Origin: Martinezella lusitana
GTDB taxonomy: Bacteria; Pseudomonadota; Alphaproteobacteria; Rhizobiales; Rhizobiaceae
DNA: 64,000 bases
Reading direction: 5' to 3'
Assembly: GCF_900094565.1 (NCBI RefSeq)
Contig: NZ_FMAF01000001.1
Coordinates: 558,001 to 622,000 of the forward strand
Made by a program: the position numbers and the translations under genes. Each line of letters begins with the position of its first letter. Position 1 is the stretch's first letter. Of the stretch, positions 47,262 through 55,944 are shown in pieces. Below the pieces are notes generated by a model. It was not told the DNA's origin. It searched no databases and worked only from the letters and a program-made list of their open reading frames with translations.

Positions 47262-47609
47262 ATGAGCTTTTCTTATTATCGGTGTGACTGGATCCATCCG
47301 GAAAGCGAGGAGCCGGTCGTCGTCTACTACGAGGTCGATGTCGCCGGCGACGTTCCGCGGCTGATCGACGTATTCGCTGACGGTCGCCGGCAATGCATGT
47401 CGGTTGCCGATTTTTCCGCGCGCGAGCACGACATGCGGCGCATCACCAGCCTGGTGGAAGGCTCGTTTTACGACGGCGTTGCGGATCTGGTGGACGGCAT
47501 CTTCTTCGAGGAAGGGCAGGAGCGCATCAGCATGACGCAGATCGCTGCCGATAAATTCGAGATCGAATGGCAAACATACCGCCCGACCCCGCCGGACAAA
47601 TTACATTAG
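47262..47609 (+). CDS. DUF6881-like small protein
   Basis: A 115-residue soluble protein: YYRCDWIHPESEEPVVVYYE, DVFADGRRQCMSVADFSA and EEGQERISMTQIAADKFEIE. The order of strands resembles the DUF6881 family, found in many bacteria and often near toxin-immunity or accessory genes, but its function is unknown. No partner toxin is adjacent. Its TAG stop codon is the first three bases of a RIME-like repeat. Confidence 0.65.
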   Translation: MSFSYYRCDWIHPESEEPVVVYYEVDVAGDVPRLIDVFADGRRQCMSVADFSAREHDMRRITSLVEGSFYDGVADLVDGIFFEEGQERISMTQIAADKFEIEWQTYRPTPPDKLH

Positions 47610-47706
47610 AGCGGTTGCGCATTTCACGGAATCGCTTAACCGCTCTATGTTGTTTTACGCACTTTCGGACGGAAAACCGCTGCGCACTTTTCCTGGAGTT
47701 GCTCTA
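47607..47706. repeat. RIME-like palindromic repeat, copy C (inverted)
   Basis: A 100-base copy in the opposite orientation to copies A and B, with the same TAGAGC/GCTCTA ends, the AACCGCTCT palindrome and the AAAACCGCTGCGCACTTTTC palindrome. Both ends act as stop codons: TAG 47607-47609 for the DUF6881-like gene and CTA (TAG on minus) 47704-47706 for glcF. Confidence 0.9.
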
Positions 47707-49023
47707 GGCTGCCGCAGGCTCCAGTCCCTTCAACTTTGCCGGCATGTCGCCGCCATAGGCCCAATCCAGCAATTCGACCGTATGCAGAATGGGAATGCCC
47801 GTTGCCGTCGCGATCTGCGTGATGCAGCCGATATTGCCTGTCGCGATGACATCGGCTCTCGTCGCTTCGAGATTCCTGACCTTGCGGGCCTTCAGCTCGG
47901 CTGAAATCTCCGATTGCATGATGTTGTACGTGCCGGCCGAACCACAGCAGAGGTGCCCTTCCGCCGGGTCGCGCACCGTGAAGCCCGCCGCTTTCAGCAG
48001 GAGTTTCGGCGCCATGGTGATCTTCTGCCCATGCTGCATGGAGCAGGCGGAATGATAGGCAACCGCGATGCCGCGTGGCATGTGCGAGGGCAGATCGAGG
48101 CTCGCGAGATATTCGGTGATGTCCTTGGCAAGCGCCGAAACCCTGGCCGCCTTTTCGGCATAGGCGGGATCGAGGCGCAGCATGTGCCCATAGTCCTTGA
48201 TCGTCGTGCCGCAGCCGGATGCAGTAATGATGATCGCATCGAGCCCTCCGGCCTCGATCTCGCGCATCCACACGTCGACATTGGCACGGGCGGCGGCAAG
48301 CGCCTGCTCTTCCCGCCCCATGTGGTGCACCAGCGAGCCGCAACAGACTTCCCCCTGCGGCACGATCACCTCGACGCCGAGGCGCGTCAGCAGGCGGATC
48401 GTCGCCTCGTTGATCCCCGGATCGAGCACCGGCTGGGCGCAACCCGTCAGGATAGCCACCCGCCCTCGTCGCTCCGCCTGCGGCTCGTGCCGACCGGGCT
48501 TGGCAAACGCGGAGGGTGCAGGAACCGTGCGGGGCGCAAGATCGAGCATGGCGGCAAAGGGTTTCAGCGCCGGGATGCGTTTCAACGCACCTTTAAGCGG
48601 CCGAGCAAGGCTGGCGAGATGCAAAGCCAGCCGGAAACGGCCGGGATACGGCAAAACGACCGCCAGCACATTGCGGGTTAGCCGATCCATCAGCGGGCGC
48701 TTGTAGGTATTCTCGATATGGACGCGGGCGTGGTCGATCAGGTGCATGTAGTCGACACCCGAGGGACAGGTGGTCGCGCAGGCGAGGCAGGAAAGACAGC
48801 GGTCAATATGCGTTGTTACCTCGGCATCGGCGGGCCTGCCGTTTTCCAGCATATCCTTGATGAGATAGATGCGGCCACGCGGACTGTCGAGTTCGTTGCC
48901 AAGCGTCACATAGGTGGGACAGGTGGCTGTGCAGAAGCCGCAATGCACGCATTTGCGCAGAATGGCCTCGGATTCGGCCACATGCGGATCGGCAAGCTGG
49001 GCAGGGGTGAAATTGGTTTGCAT
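47704..49023 (-). CDS. glcF: Glycolate oxidase iron-sulfur subunit
   Basis: A 439-residue membrane-peripheral protein. Two 4Fe-4S clusters are visible: CVHCGFCTATCPTYV near residue 26 and CLSCLACATTCPSGV near residue 75. Two CCG-type cysteine-rich motifs follow (GEVCCGSLVHHMG near 225 and GHLCCGSAGTYN near 355). GlcF passes electrons from GlcDE to the respiratory chain during glycolate-to-glyoxylate oxidation. It is the third gene of glcDEF, separated from glcE by a 222-base repeat-filled spacer. Its stop codon lies in the end of repeat copy C. Confidence 0.95.
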   Translation of the reverse strand: MQTNFTPAQLADPHVAESEAILRKCVHCGFCTATCPTYVTLGNELDSPRGRIYLIKDMLENGRPADAEVTTHIDRCLSCLACATTCPSGVDYMHLIDHARVHIENTYKRPLMDRLTRNVLAVVLPYPGRFRLALHLASLARPLKGALKRIPALKPFAAMLDLAPRTVPAPSAFAKPGRHEPQAERRGRVAILTGCAQPVLDPGINEATIRLLTRLGVEVIVPQGEVCCGSLVHHMGREEQALAAARANVDVWMREIEAGGLDAIIITASGCGTTIKDYGHMLRLDPAYAEKAARVSALAKDITEYLASLDLPSHMPRGIAVAYHSACSMQHGQKITMAPKLLLKAAGFTVRDPAEGHLCCGSAGTYNIMQSEISAELKARKVRNLEATRADVIATGNIGCITQIATATGIPILHTVELLDWAYGGDMPAKLKGLEPAAA

Positions 49024-49059
49024 CAGGCTTTCCCTACTTTCTCACCGATGAAGAGAAAA

Positions 49060-49225
49060 CCGCGCAGAGCCCCCTCGTCCGCCCTATCGGGCACCTTCTC
49101 CCCGAGGGGAGAAGGGGAGACAGGCACTCTCGCCGTCTTCTTGCCAGCGAGGGCATCGAGAAGCGGCGCAGAATCGGGTGATCCCCTCTCCCCCACGGGG
49201 AGAGGGCTAGGGTGAGGGGGGGCCA
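49060..49225. repeat. Mosaic repeat in the glcE-glcF spacer
   Basis: The spacer carries two G/C hairpins: CCTTCTCCCC with GGGGAGAAGG (49094-49115) and CCCTCTCCCC with GGGGAGAGGG (49184-49206), then GGGCTAGGGTGAGGGG. It is related to the pyrimidine-rich block at 32896-32930 in reverse orientation. Being inside an operon, it may attenuate or stabilise the glcF message. Confidence 0.7.
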
Positions 49226-49245
49226 AGCCAAAGACGCCATCCGCA

Positions 49246-50445
49246 TCACCCCATCTTCCCGGGATTAAAAATTCCCGCCGGATCGAATTTTTCTTTCACG
49301 CGCGCCGAAAGCAGCGCCACGGCCTCTGGCTCCGGCTGGAAGGCTGGTGTCGTCGCGCGGTGGGCCGGCGTGGCGCGCAGCAAGGTCGCATGGCCGCCAC
49401 CCAGCGCATGAATATAGCGGCGCAGCACGTCACCTTCCGGCTCCGCCTCCATCCGCATCCAGACAAGACCGCCCTGCCAATCATAATAGGCATCGACGCC
49501 GGCTTCCAGGCGAAGCGCGGCAACGAGTTGGTGGCCGATGCCGGGCGCGACCGACACGCGCCAGACGGGGCGCATCGTGCCATCGACATAGGGCTTCACA
49601 TCGCGGATTTGCCGCCAAAGCCTGTGGCTTTCTTCTTCCGCGAGACGCGTCACCCGACCAAGGCGGCTCATGGCGGCAATCAGTTTCTCCGCTCTTACCG
49701 AAACGGAGCCAGGCAGACCCTCGATGCGCAACACCGTCGCCTCGCCTTCCGGCAGCTTGCCGTCCAGGAAGCACCAGCCGACCGTAAGCGGCAGATGGGC
49801 TGCCCCCGATATATCGAGCGGCAGCGCCATGGCGGCGGCCATCGCATTGGCCGCCTCGGCGTCGTTGAGGCCGGAAACGATGATCGTCTCTTCCGTCTTC
49901 GCTCGCGGCGGCACGCGGAAAGTGACCTCGGTCAGAAGGCCGAGGGTGCCATGCGAGCCCGCCATCAGCTTGACCAGATCGAGGCCGGTGACATTCTTCA
50001 TCACCCGCCCACCGGCCTTGACGATCTCGCCCCTGCCATTGACGAAGCGGACGCCAAGCAGGCTGTCGCGCGCGGCTCCGCTGACGAAGCGGCGCGGGCC
50101 GGAAATGTTGGCTGCAAAGACGCCGCCGATCGTCGGCTCGCCCTCGGTCGCCATCAGCGGCCGGTGGTCCATCGGCTCGAAGGTCATCATCTGGCCGCCT
50201 TCGGTCAGTGCCGCTTCGATCTCGGCAACCGGCGTGCCCGCACGCGCGGTCATCACCATCTCTCCGGGATTATAGGCGACGATTCCGGTGAGGCTGCGCG
50301 AAGACAGTGTGGCTTCGGCGGCAACCGCATTGCCGAAGCCGGAGCGCGTATTGCCGCCGACAACCGCCAAGGCCGCGCCGCGCGCCGCATGGTCGCTGAT
50401 GATGGAGGCCGCCTCCGCCTCCGTCTTCGGATGGAATTCGCTCAT
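49246..50445 (-). CDS. glcE: Glycolate oxidase FAD-binding subunit
   Basis: A 399-residue protein of the PCMH FAD-binding type. AVVGGNTRSGFGNAV is the N-terminal FAD site, and PTIGGVFAANISGPRRFVSG and VKAGGRVMKNVTGLDLVKLM are conserved family segments. The C-terminus ends KFDPAGIFNPGKMG. GlcE is the partner of GlcD and resembles its FAD half. Its ATG overlaps the glcD stop by four bases (ATGA). The repeat spacer separates it from glcF. Confidence 0.95.
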   Translation of the reverse strand: MSEFHPKTEAEAASIISDHAARGAALAVVGGNTRSGFGNAVAAEATLSSRSLTGIVAYNPGEMVMTARAGTPVAEIEAALTEGGQMMTFEPMDHRPLMATEGEPTIGGVFAANISGPRRFVSGAARDSLLGVRFVNGRGEIVKAGGRVMKNVTGLDLVKLMAGSHGTLGLLTEVTFRVPPRAKTEETIIVSGLNDAEAANAMAAAMALPLDISGAAHLPLTVGWCFLDGKLPEGEATVLRIEGLPGSVSVRAEKLIAAMSRLGRVTRLAEEESHRLWRQIRDVKPYVDGTMRPVWRVSVAPGIGHQLVAALRLEAGVDAYYDWQGGLVWMRMEAEPEGDVLRRYIHALGGGHATLLRATPAHRATTPAFQPEPEAVALLSARVKEKFDPAGIFNPGKMG

Positions 50446-51881
50446 GCCGCGTTGCGTCCATCCAGCGGGAAGACCTTGGAGGGATTGAGGATCCAGCCCG
50501 GGTCGAAAGCCGCACGCACCGCCATCATCTGGTAGAGATCGACCTGCGCATATTGATGCCGCATCAGGTCGCGCTTCTCGATGCCGACGCCGTGTTCACC
50601 GGTCAGGCAGCCGCCGGCGTCGACGCAGAGCCGCAGAATATCGTTGCCGGCCGCCTCCGCCTTGGCCGCCTCCTCGGGATCGTTGGCGTCGAACAGGATC
50701 AGCGGGTGCATATTGCCATCGCCGGCATGGAAGACGTTGGCGACCCGCAGACCGTAGCGATCGACGATCTCAGTGGTTTTTTGCAGAACATAGGAGAGCT
50801 GGCTGAGCGGCACGGTGCCATCCATGCAGATGTAGTCGGCAATGCGGCCGGTGGCGCCGAACGCGGATTTGCGGCCCTTCCAGATCAGCGCCGCCTCCGT
50901 CGCCGACTGGCATTCGCGCACGGTCTTGACGTTATGACTGCGGGCGATGTCGACGATGCTTTTCAGCATGTCGTCCATTTCGGCTTCTGAGCCCTCGACT
51001 TCGACGATCAGCAGAGCGCCGACGTCGAGCGGATATCCCGCATGGGCAAAGGCCTCGCAGATCTCGATCGCCTGCTTGTCCATGAATTCGATGGCGACGG
51101 GAACGATGCCGGCCGCGATGACATCGGCGACGCAGGCACCCGCCTCCTCCGACGTGTCGAAGCCGAACAGCACCGGCCGGGCACCCTCGGGTTTGGCAAT
51201 CAGCCGTACCGTCGCCTCGGTAACGATGCCGAGCTGGCCTTCCGAGCCGCAGACGAGGCCGAGCAGATCGTAGCCCGCCGCATCCAGCGCCTTGCCGCCG
51301 AGATCGATGATCGTGCCGTCGCTCAGCACCAGCTTGACGCCGAGCAGATTGTTTGTCGTGACGCCGTATTTCAGACAGTGTGCGCCGCCGGAATTCATGC
51401 CGACATTGCCGCCAATGGTGCAGGCGAGCTGAGAGCTCGGGTCCGGCGCATAGAAGAAACCATCGGCCGAGACGCTTTCAGAGACGCTCAAGTTGGTGAC
51501 GCCGGCCTGCACCGTCGCCGTGCGATTGGCAAAATCGATGTCGAGGATGCGGTTCATCTTGGAAAGGCCGAGCACAACGGCGTCTTCCTGCGGAATGGCG
51601 CCGCCGGAAAGCGAGGTGCCCGCGCCGCGCGGCACGACGGGAATGCCGTAGCGATGGCAGTATTTCATCACGGCCGCCACTTCAGCCGTCGAGCGCGGCA
51701 ACGCAACAGCGAGCGGCACGCGACGGTAGGAGACGAAGGCATCGGTTTCGAACGGGACGAGCTCGCGCGCCTCATGGATCAGACATTCGGGCGCCAGAAG
51801 ATCGGCAAGGTCGGCAACGATGGCGCTGCGGCGGGCAAGAACGTCCGCGCGCGGCTCCAGAAATGAAATGGCCTCGGCCAT
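50442..51881 (-). CDS. glcD: Glycolate oxidase catalytic FAD subunit
   Basis: A 479-residue flavoenzyme. ATG 51881 is chosen because AGGAGGAGG lies upstream. GIPVVPRGAGTSLSGGAIPQ and TIGGNVGMNSGGAHCLKYGV bind FAD; NVFHAGDGNMHPLILFD and CLTGEHGVGIEKRDLM carry the active-site residues of the FAD-linked oxidase C-terminal domain. GlcD with GlcE and GlcF oxidises glycolate to glyoxylate and feeds electrons to quinone. It is the first gene of glcDEF, divergent from a LysR gene. Confidence 0.96.
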   Translation of the reverse strand: MAEAISFLEPRADVLARRSAIVADLADLLAPECLIHEARELVPFETDAFVSYRRVPLAVALPRSTAEVAAVMKYCHRYGIPVVPRGAGTSLSGGAIPQEDAVVLGLSKMNRILDIDFANRTATVQAGVTNLSVSESVSADGFFYAPDPSSQLACTIGGNVGMNSGGAHCLKYGVTTNNLLGVKLVLSDGTIIDLGGKALDAAGYDLLGLVCGSEGQLGIVTEATVRLIAKPEGARPVLFGFDTSEEAGACVADVIAAGIVPVAIEFMDKQAIEICEAFAHAGYPLDVGALLIVEVEGSEAEMDDMLKSIVDIARSHNVKTVRECQSATEAALIWKGRKSAFGATGRIADYICMDGTVPLSQLSYVLQKTTEIVDRYGLRVANVFHAGDGNMHPLILFDANDPEEAAKAEAAGNDILRLCVDAGGCLTGEHGVGIEKRDLMRHQYAQVDLYQMMAVRAAFDPGWILNPSKVFPLDGRNAA

Positions 51882-51960
51882 GTCGTCCTCCTCCTGCATC
51901 CGACTTCGACGCAGCCTCTTTTAACGCATAACACGCTTACCGCCTTCCCAAAATCGGCGC

Positions 51961-51975
51961 AAATGATAAGCATTT
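51961..51975. promoter_or_regulatory. Candidate LysR operator between glcD and its divergent regulator
   Basis: AAATG-ATAAG-CATTT is a perfect inverted repeat in the 119-base divergent region, 26 bases before the LysR start codon. It is short, so moderate doubt remains. Confidence 0.4.
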
Positions 51976-52000
51976 ATTCCAAAACAGGAAATAGTTGCGA

Positions 52001-52900
52001 ATGACCACAAACCTAGGGGATCTCGAAATCTTCGCCAGCGTCGTCGCAACGGGCAGCATGTCGCTCGCCGGCCGCGCGCTCGGCTTTTCGCCGGCTGTCA
52101 TCTCCAAGCGCATCAAGCGCCTGGAAGACAGGCTTGGCACGCGGCTGCTGCAGCGCACGACACGACAGATTTCGCTGACGGAAGCCGGCCAGGGCTTCTA
52201 CGACCGGGTGCTTGCCATCCTCGCCGGGCTGGAAGAGGCGGAAGCCTATATTGCTGGCCGTTCGGCGCAGATGCAGGGCACACTGAAGATATCGGCCCCG
52301 ACGTCCTTTGGCCGGCTGCACATCGCCCCACACCTGATATCCTTCATGCAGGCCCATCCCGAACTGGCGATCAATCTGGTGCTGAGCGACGAATTCGTCG
52401 ATATCGTCGGCGGCGGCTACGATCTTGCCATCCGCATTGCCGAACTCACCGATTCCAGCCTCGTGGCCCGCCGGCTGGCGCCGGTGCGCAGGGTGCTCTG
52501 CGCTTCACCCGCCTATATCGCTGCCCACGGCATGCCCGAGGATATCGAGGATCTGCGCCGGCATACCTGCCTGCCGGCGCATAATCACGATCCCTGGCGG
52601 CTCGACGGTCCGAAGGGAGGGCTGACCTTCCGGCCGGAGGGAAAGCTGATCACCAATTCCAGCGAGGTGATCCGCGAAGCCGTCATTGCCGGTCTCGGCA
52701 TCGCGCTGCGCTCCACCTGGGACGTCGGCCCCGAGCTTCGGGACGGCCGCCTCGTGCAGGTGCTGCCGGCCTATGAAGGGTCGCACAATGTCACCCTCTC
52801 GGCCGTTTATCCGAGCCGGCAATTCCTGCCGGCGAAGGTCCGGGTCTTCATCGATTTCCTGACGGAACTTTACGGCCCCTTGCCCTATTGGGAGCGGTAG
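52001..52900 (+). CDS. LysR-family regulator, probably of glcDEF
   Basis: A 299-residue LTTR starting at ATG 52001 (TTG 51995 is an alternative). The DNA-binding domain is [20 protein letters not shown] then [20 protein letters not shown]; the effector domain follows ([20 protein letters not shown]). It belongs to the group with the S-x-S-x-L-x(D/E) pattern common in rhizobial catabolic regulators. Divergence from glcD over a 119-base gap makes it the likely glycolate regulator, in place of the GntR-type GlcC of E. coli. This is inference from position. Confidence 0.88.
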   Translation: MTTNLGDLEIFASVVATGSMSLAGRALGFSPAVISKRIKRLEDRLGTRLLQRTTRQISLTEAGQGFYDRVLAILAGLEEAEAYIAGRSAQMQGTLKISAPTSFGRLHIAPHLISFMQAHPELAINLVLSDEFVDIVGGGYDLAIRIAELTDSSLVARRLAPVRRVLCASPAYIAAHGMPEDIEDLRRHTCLPAHNHDPWRLDGPKGGLTFRPEGKLITNSSEVIREAVIAGLGIALRSTWDVGPELRDGRLVQVLPAYEGSHNVTLSAVYPSRQFLPAKVRVFIDFLTELYGPLPYWER

Positions 52901-52931
52901 AAGAGCTTTTCCCAGGATCGAGGAGATCAGC

Positions 52932-53495
52932 ATGTCCGCCCTTGAAAGCATCCGCTCCGATCTATCCCGCACAACCAGGACGCGGTTCACCGTCATTCTT
53001 GGCGACATCACCAAGCTTTCGGTCGACGCTGTCGTCAATGCGGCAAACAGCAGCTTGCTCGGCGGAGGCGGCGTCGATGGCGCGATCCATCGCGCAGCAG
53101 GACCGGAGCTCGTTGCGGAATGCAGAATGTTGAACGGCTGCAAGACCGGACAGGCGAAGATCACCAAAGGATATCGCCTGCCGGCAAGGCATATCATCCA
53201 CACGGTTGGCCCCGTCTGGAATGGTGGCGGCGACGGCGAGGAGGATCTCCTCGCAAGCTGCTATCGCAGCAGCCTCGGCCTTGCTCGGCAGCACGGCCTG
53301 AAGACTATCGCCTTTCCTGCCATTTCCACGGGCATCTATCGCTTTCCCGCTGCACCGGCCGCCGGGATCGCGACACGCACCGCCGTTGCCGAAAGCCAAG
53401 ACGGCGCCTTTGACGAAATCATCTTCTGCTGCTTCGGCGACGAGATGGCCGGGCTCTATGACCGATGGCTGCCGGAGGCTCTGGCCAGGGCCTGA
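52932..53495 (+). CDS. ymdB: Macro-domain O-acetyl-ADP-ribose deacetylase
   Basis: A 187-residue MacroD-type protein. The ADP-ribose pocket is seen in [20 protein letters not shown] and [14 protein letters not shown] near residues 25-55, and [14 protein letters not shown] near residue 125. The catalytic Asp in GGVDGAI and the Asn in NAANS are in place. It probably hydrolyses O-acetyl-ADP-ribose or removes mono-ADP-ribose from proteins. It is 31 bases after the LysR gene, co-directional, and convergent with the SAHH-like gene 12 bases away. Confidence 0.9.
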   Translation: MSALESIRSDLSRTTRTRFTVILGDITKLSVDAVVNAANSSLLGGGGVDGAIHRAAGPELVAECRMLNGCKTGQAKITKGYRLPARHIIHTVGPVWNGGGDGEEDLLASCYRSSLGLARQHGLKTIAFPAISTGIYRFPAAPAAGIATRTAVAESQDGAFDEIIFCCFGDEMAGLYDRWLPEALARA

Positions 53496-53507
53496 CCGCA
53501 TGGCCTG

Positions 53508-54671
53508 CTAGCGCGCCAGGTCCAGATAAGCGGAAGCGACCATGGCATCGATATCCTTGGGAACGGGAATGACGCAGGCCTCCTTGCCGAGCCCGCCCTT
53601 GGCAACGCGCTCCAGGCAGCGGGCCTGCAAGGTGAAGCCAAGATCCATGGATTCGACGCTGTTGCCGAGCGGACGCGGGCCGGCCAGATTGGCCATATGG
53701 CCGCTGCCGAGGATGTGGAGGGCGCGGCCGTCACGCATGCGCACGGTCTCGATATGCTCGGCGGCATAACGATCGACGCCGGCGACTTCGGGGCTGTTGC
53801 GGAACGCCTCGACATCGATCTCATGCGGGAAATGGCCGCCATTCATCAGGATTGCGCCGTCCTTGATCAGCGGCAGATCGGCCGCGGTGATGATATCCGG
53901 ATAGCCTGTGACCGTGACGAGGATATCGGCAGAGCGGATTGCCGCCTCGCGCAGCGGTGTCGAGAAGCCGTCCAGATGCGCCTCCAGCGTCGTCACCGGA
54001 TCGATATCGACGACGCTGACCGCGGAAAAGGCGTTGCGGAAGCATGCCGCCGTCCCCTTGCCGCAGGCGCCGTAGCCGAAGACGGTGACGCGTTTGCCAT
54101 TGGTGGAGCGGTTGGTAAAGCGCAGATAGCTCTCGAACAGGCTTTGGCCAACGGCATGCCGGTTTTCCGCGAATTGCTTGATCGGGCTGTCGTTGATAAC
54201 CAAGATCGGCATGTTGAGCTTGTCGCGCAGGGGCAGCAGCCGGGTGCGGCCTGACGTCGTCTCTTCGGTGCCGCCGAGAAGATTGGCATAGGGCTTTTCG
54301 GCGGCGCGAACGAATAGGTCGCCGCCATTGTCGAGCAGCAAGTTCGGCTTCTCGGCAAGGATCGCATCGAGGCTCGCGCCATGCTCATCGGCATTGCTTG
54401 TCTGCGTGGCAAAGACGGTGATGCCCTGAGCGCGGAGATAATCGACGGTTTCCGGCTGGGTGCTGTTGAGATTGCCGGTGCAGACGAGGTCCGCACCGCC
54501 AGCGCGCAGCGTCATCAACAGGGCGACCGTCTTCGGCTCCAGATGAATGCCGGTGCCGATGGTGAGACCGGCAAAGGGCTTCGTCGCATGAAACTCCTTG
54601 GCCGTCGCCGCCAGCAGCCGGCAGCTTCCGGCAACCCAATCGATGCGGGACAAAGAAGAAGACTGATCCAT
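53508..54671 (-). CDS. S-adenosylhomocysteine hydrolase-like protein, short form
   Basis: A 387-residue protein with clear SAHH ancestry, about 40-80 residues shorter than usual AhcY. ATG 54671 has CAGGAG upstream. Homologous segments are GTGIHLEPKTVALL (catalytic His), LLDNGGDLFV, GGTEETTSGRTRLLPL, INDSPIKQFAENRHAVGQS (Lys kept, the following Asp is Glu), the NAD motif VFGYGACGKGTAACF and MNGGHFPHEIDV. The end is YLDLAR, so the DKYRY-like C-terminal tail that contacts the neighbour's NAD is missing. It probably binds NAD and a nucleoside thioether, but the natural substrate may differ from SAH. A LysR gene is immediately upstream with a strong dyad between. Confidence 0.85.
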   Translation of the reverse strand: MDQSSSLSRIDWVAGSCRLLAATAKEFHATKPFAGLTIGTGIHLEPKTVALLMTLRAGGADLVCTGNLNSTQPETVDYLRAQGITVFATQTSNADEHGASLDAILAEKPNLLLDNGGDLFVRAAEKPYANLLGGTEETTSGRTRLLPLRDKLNMPILVINDSPIKQFAENRHAVGQSLFESYLRFTNRSTNGKRVTVFGYGACGKGTAACFRNAFSAVSVVDIDPVTTLEAHLDGFSTPLREAAIRSADILVTVTGYPDIITAADLPLIKDGAILMNGGHFPHEIDVEAFRNSPEVAGVDRYAAEHIETVRMRDGRALHILGSGHMANLAGPRPLGNSVESMDLGFTLQARCLERVAKGGLGKEACVIPVPKDIDAMVASAYLDLAR

Positions 54672-54749
54672 GATGCGCTCCTGGCGGCTGGTTTCATGCC
54701 GTGATCTGGCATGCCGGTCGGCGGCCTGTCGATGGACATTGGAATGCAC

Positions 54750-54774
54750 AGCATGGCAGAAAATCTGCCATGCT
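54750..54774. promoter_or_regulatory. Candidate LysR operator upstream of SAHH-like gene
   Basis: A perfect 10-base inverted repeat AGCATGGCAG / CTGCCATGCT around a 5-base AT centre, in the 109-base gap between the LysR gene and its downstream neighbour. Its centre is about 90 bases before the SAHH-like start. The dyad is large for chance and suits a LysR dimer; a transcript hairpin is the alternative. Confidence 0.55.
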
Positions 54775-54780
54775 GGCTCG

Positions 54781-55680
54781 CTAAGCGCCTGCGGCGATCA
54801 ACCAATCCGCCAGCCGGGCCAAAGCCGGGTCTTTTGCGTCGCCACTGCGGATGCTGAGGCTGTAGCCGGCCGGCCGGCGAATGAAGCCGTAAGGCGCTAC
54901 CAAAGTACCGCGCTCGAGGTCCTCGCCGATGGCCGTGCGCGGCGCGATGGCGACCCCAAGGCCGGAGCGGGCGGCGCCGATCGCAAGCAGCAGATCCTCG
55001 AACTCACGATTGCCGGCAAACCGGACGGGCGCATGGCCGCTTTCCGCGAACCAGTCATTCCAAAGGCTTGGGGCGGAACGGCTACCCAAGGCGACAGCGC
55101 CGGCCAAAGCCGGAACGCCGGCGGCAAGGCCGAGGCGAGCCGCAACCTCCGCAATCGCGACCGGGCCGAACTCATCCTCCATGAAGCGAACGGCCGTGAT
55201 ATCGCGCGTCGGCCTGTATTCGCCACCCATGATCACCGCTTCGAGATCGGGACGCCTGGCCAGAGGCTCCACTGCCGCCATCGGCACGATATCTATGTCG
55301 ATGTCCTGAAGTGCCACCTGCAGATCGGCACCGCGCGGCATCAGCCACCAGACGGCAAAGGCCGAGGGCACGCCGAGCCGGATGGAGCGCCGGTTCCCGG
55401 CCGAAAGCTCCGCCGAGGCCCGCGCCAGGATGCCGAAGGCGACACCGATGGAATCGGCGAACGCCCTGCCCTTCGCCGTCAGGACGAGCCGGCCGTTCTC
55501 CCGATCGAACAAAGACACGCCGAAATGAGCTTCCAGCACGTTCAATTGCTGCCTGACGGCACCGCGCACGACGCCGAGTTCGTCGGCCGCCTTCAGGATG
55601 CTGCCACGACGCGCGACGGCGTCAAAAGCGCGCAGCGCGTTCAAGGGTGGCAGGCGTCTGGACGAAGCATGTTGGGACAT
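54781..55680 (-). CDS. LysR-family regulator (GcvA-like)
   Basis: A 299-residue LTTR. The HTH begins LPPLNALRAFDAVARRGSIL and includes VRGAVRQQLNVLEAHFGVSL, as in GcvA/AmpR-like regulators, followed by FDRENGRLVLTAKGRAFADS. The effector domain follows from about residue 95. It is co-directional with the SAHH-like gene and 109 bases upstream of it, so it is probably its activator or repressor. Start ATG 55680 has only a weak purine-rich site upstream. Confidence 0.88.
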   Translation of the reverse strand: MSQHASSRRLPPLNALRAFDAVARRGSILKAADELGVVRGAVRQQLNVLEAHFGVSLFDRENGRLVLTAKGRAFADSIGVAFGILARASAELSAGNRRSIRLGVPSAFAVWWLMPRGADLQVALQDIDIDIVPMAAVEPLARRPDLEAVIMGGEYRPTRDITAVRFMEDEFGPVAIAEVAARLGLAAGVPALAGAVALGSRSAPSLWNDWFAESGHAPVRFAGNREFEDLLLAIGAARSGLGVAIAPRTAIGEDLERGTLVAPYGFIRRPAGYSLSIRSGDAKDPALARLADWLIAAGA

Positions 55681-55944
55681 GACAAAGATTTATCTTTTTT
55701 TCCAGTATGATAGCGGGCCCGTTTAAGCAACTGCGCCGTCTGCGGCATAAAAATGCTGTTGAATGTCGCTTTCAGCACAATCGCCGGCGAATATCAGAAG
55801 GCAAATCCTGCCACTTTTAACTACTCACCACTCAATAAATTTGTGGGGAAATACCATATACCGCCATATGGACCGCAAAACTTTTCCACACGATGTTATT
55901 ATAGAATACAACCTTCACTCCAGCCCCAAAAGGTGAACCGACAA
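55681..55944. other. Divergent AT-rich region, LysR and Nudix
   Basis: A 264-base region clearly AT-rich from 55680 to 55925. It contains a perfect CCATAT-ACCGCC-ATATGG dyad (55854-55871). Extending the Nudix frame through it is possible but gives no family sequence. Confidence 0.4.
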
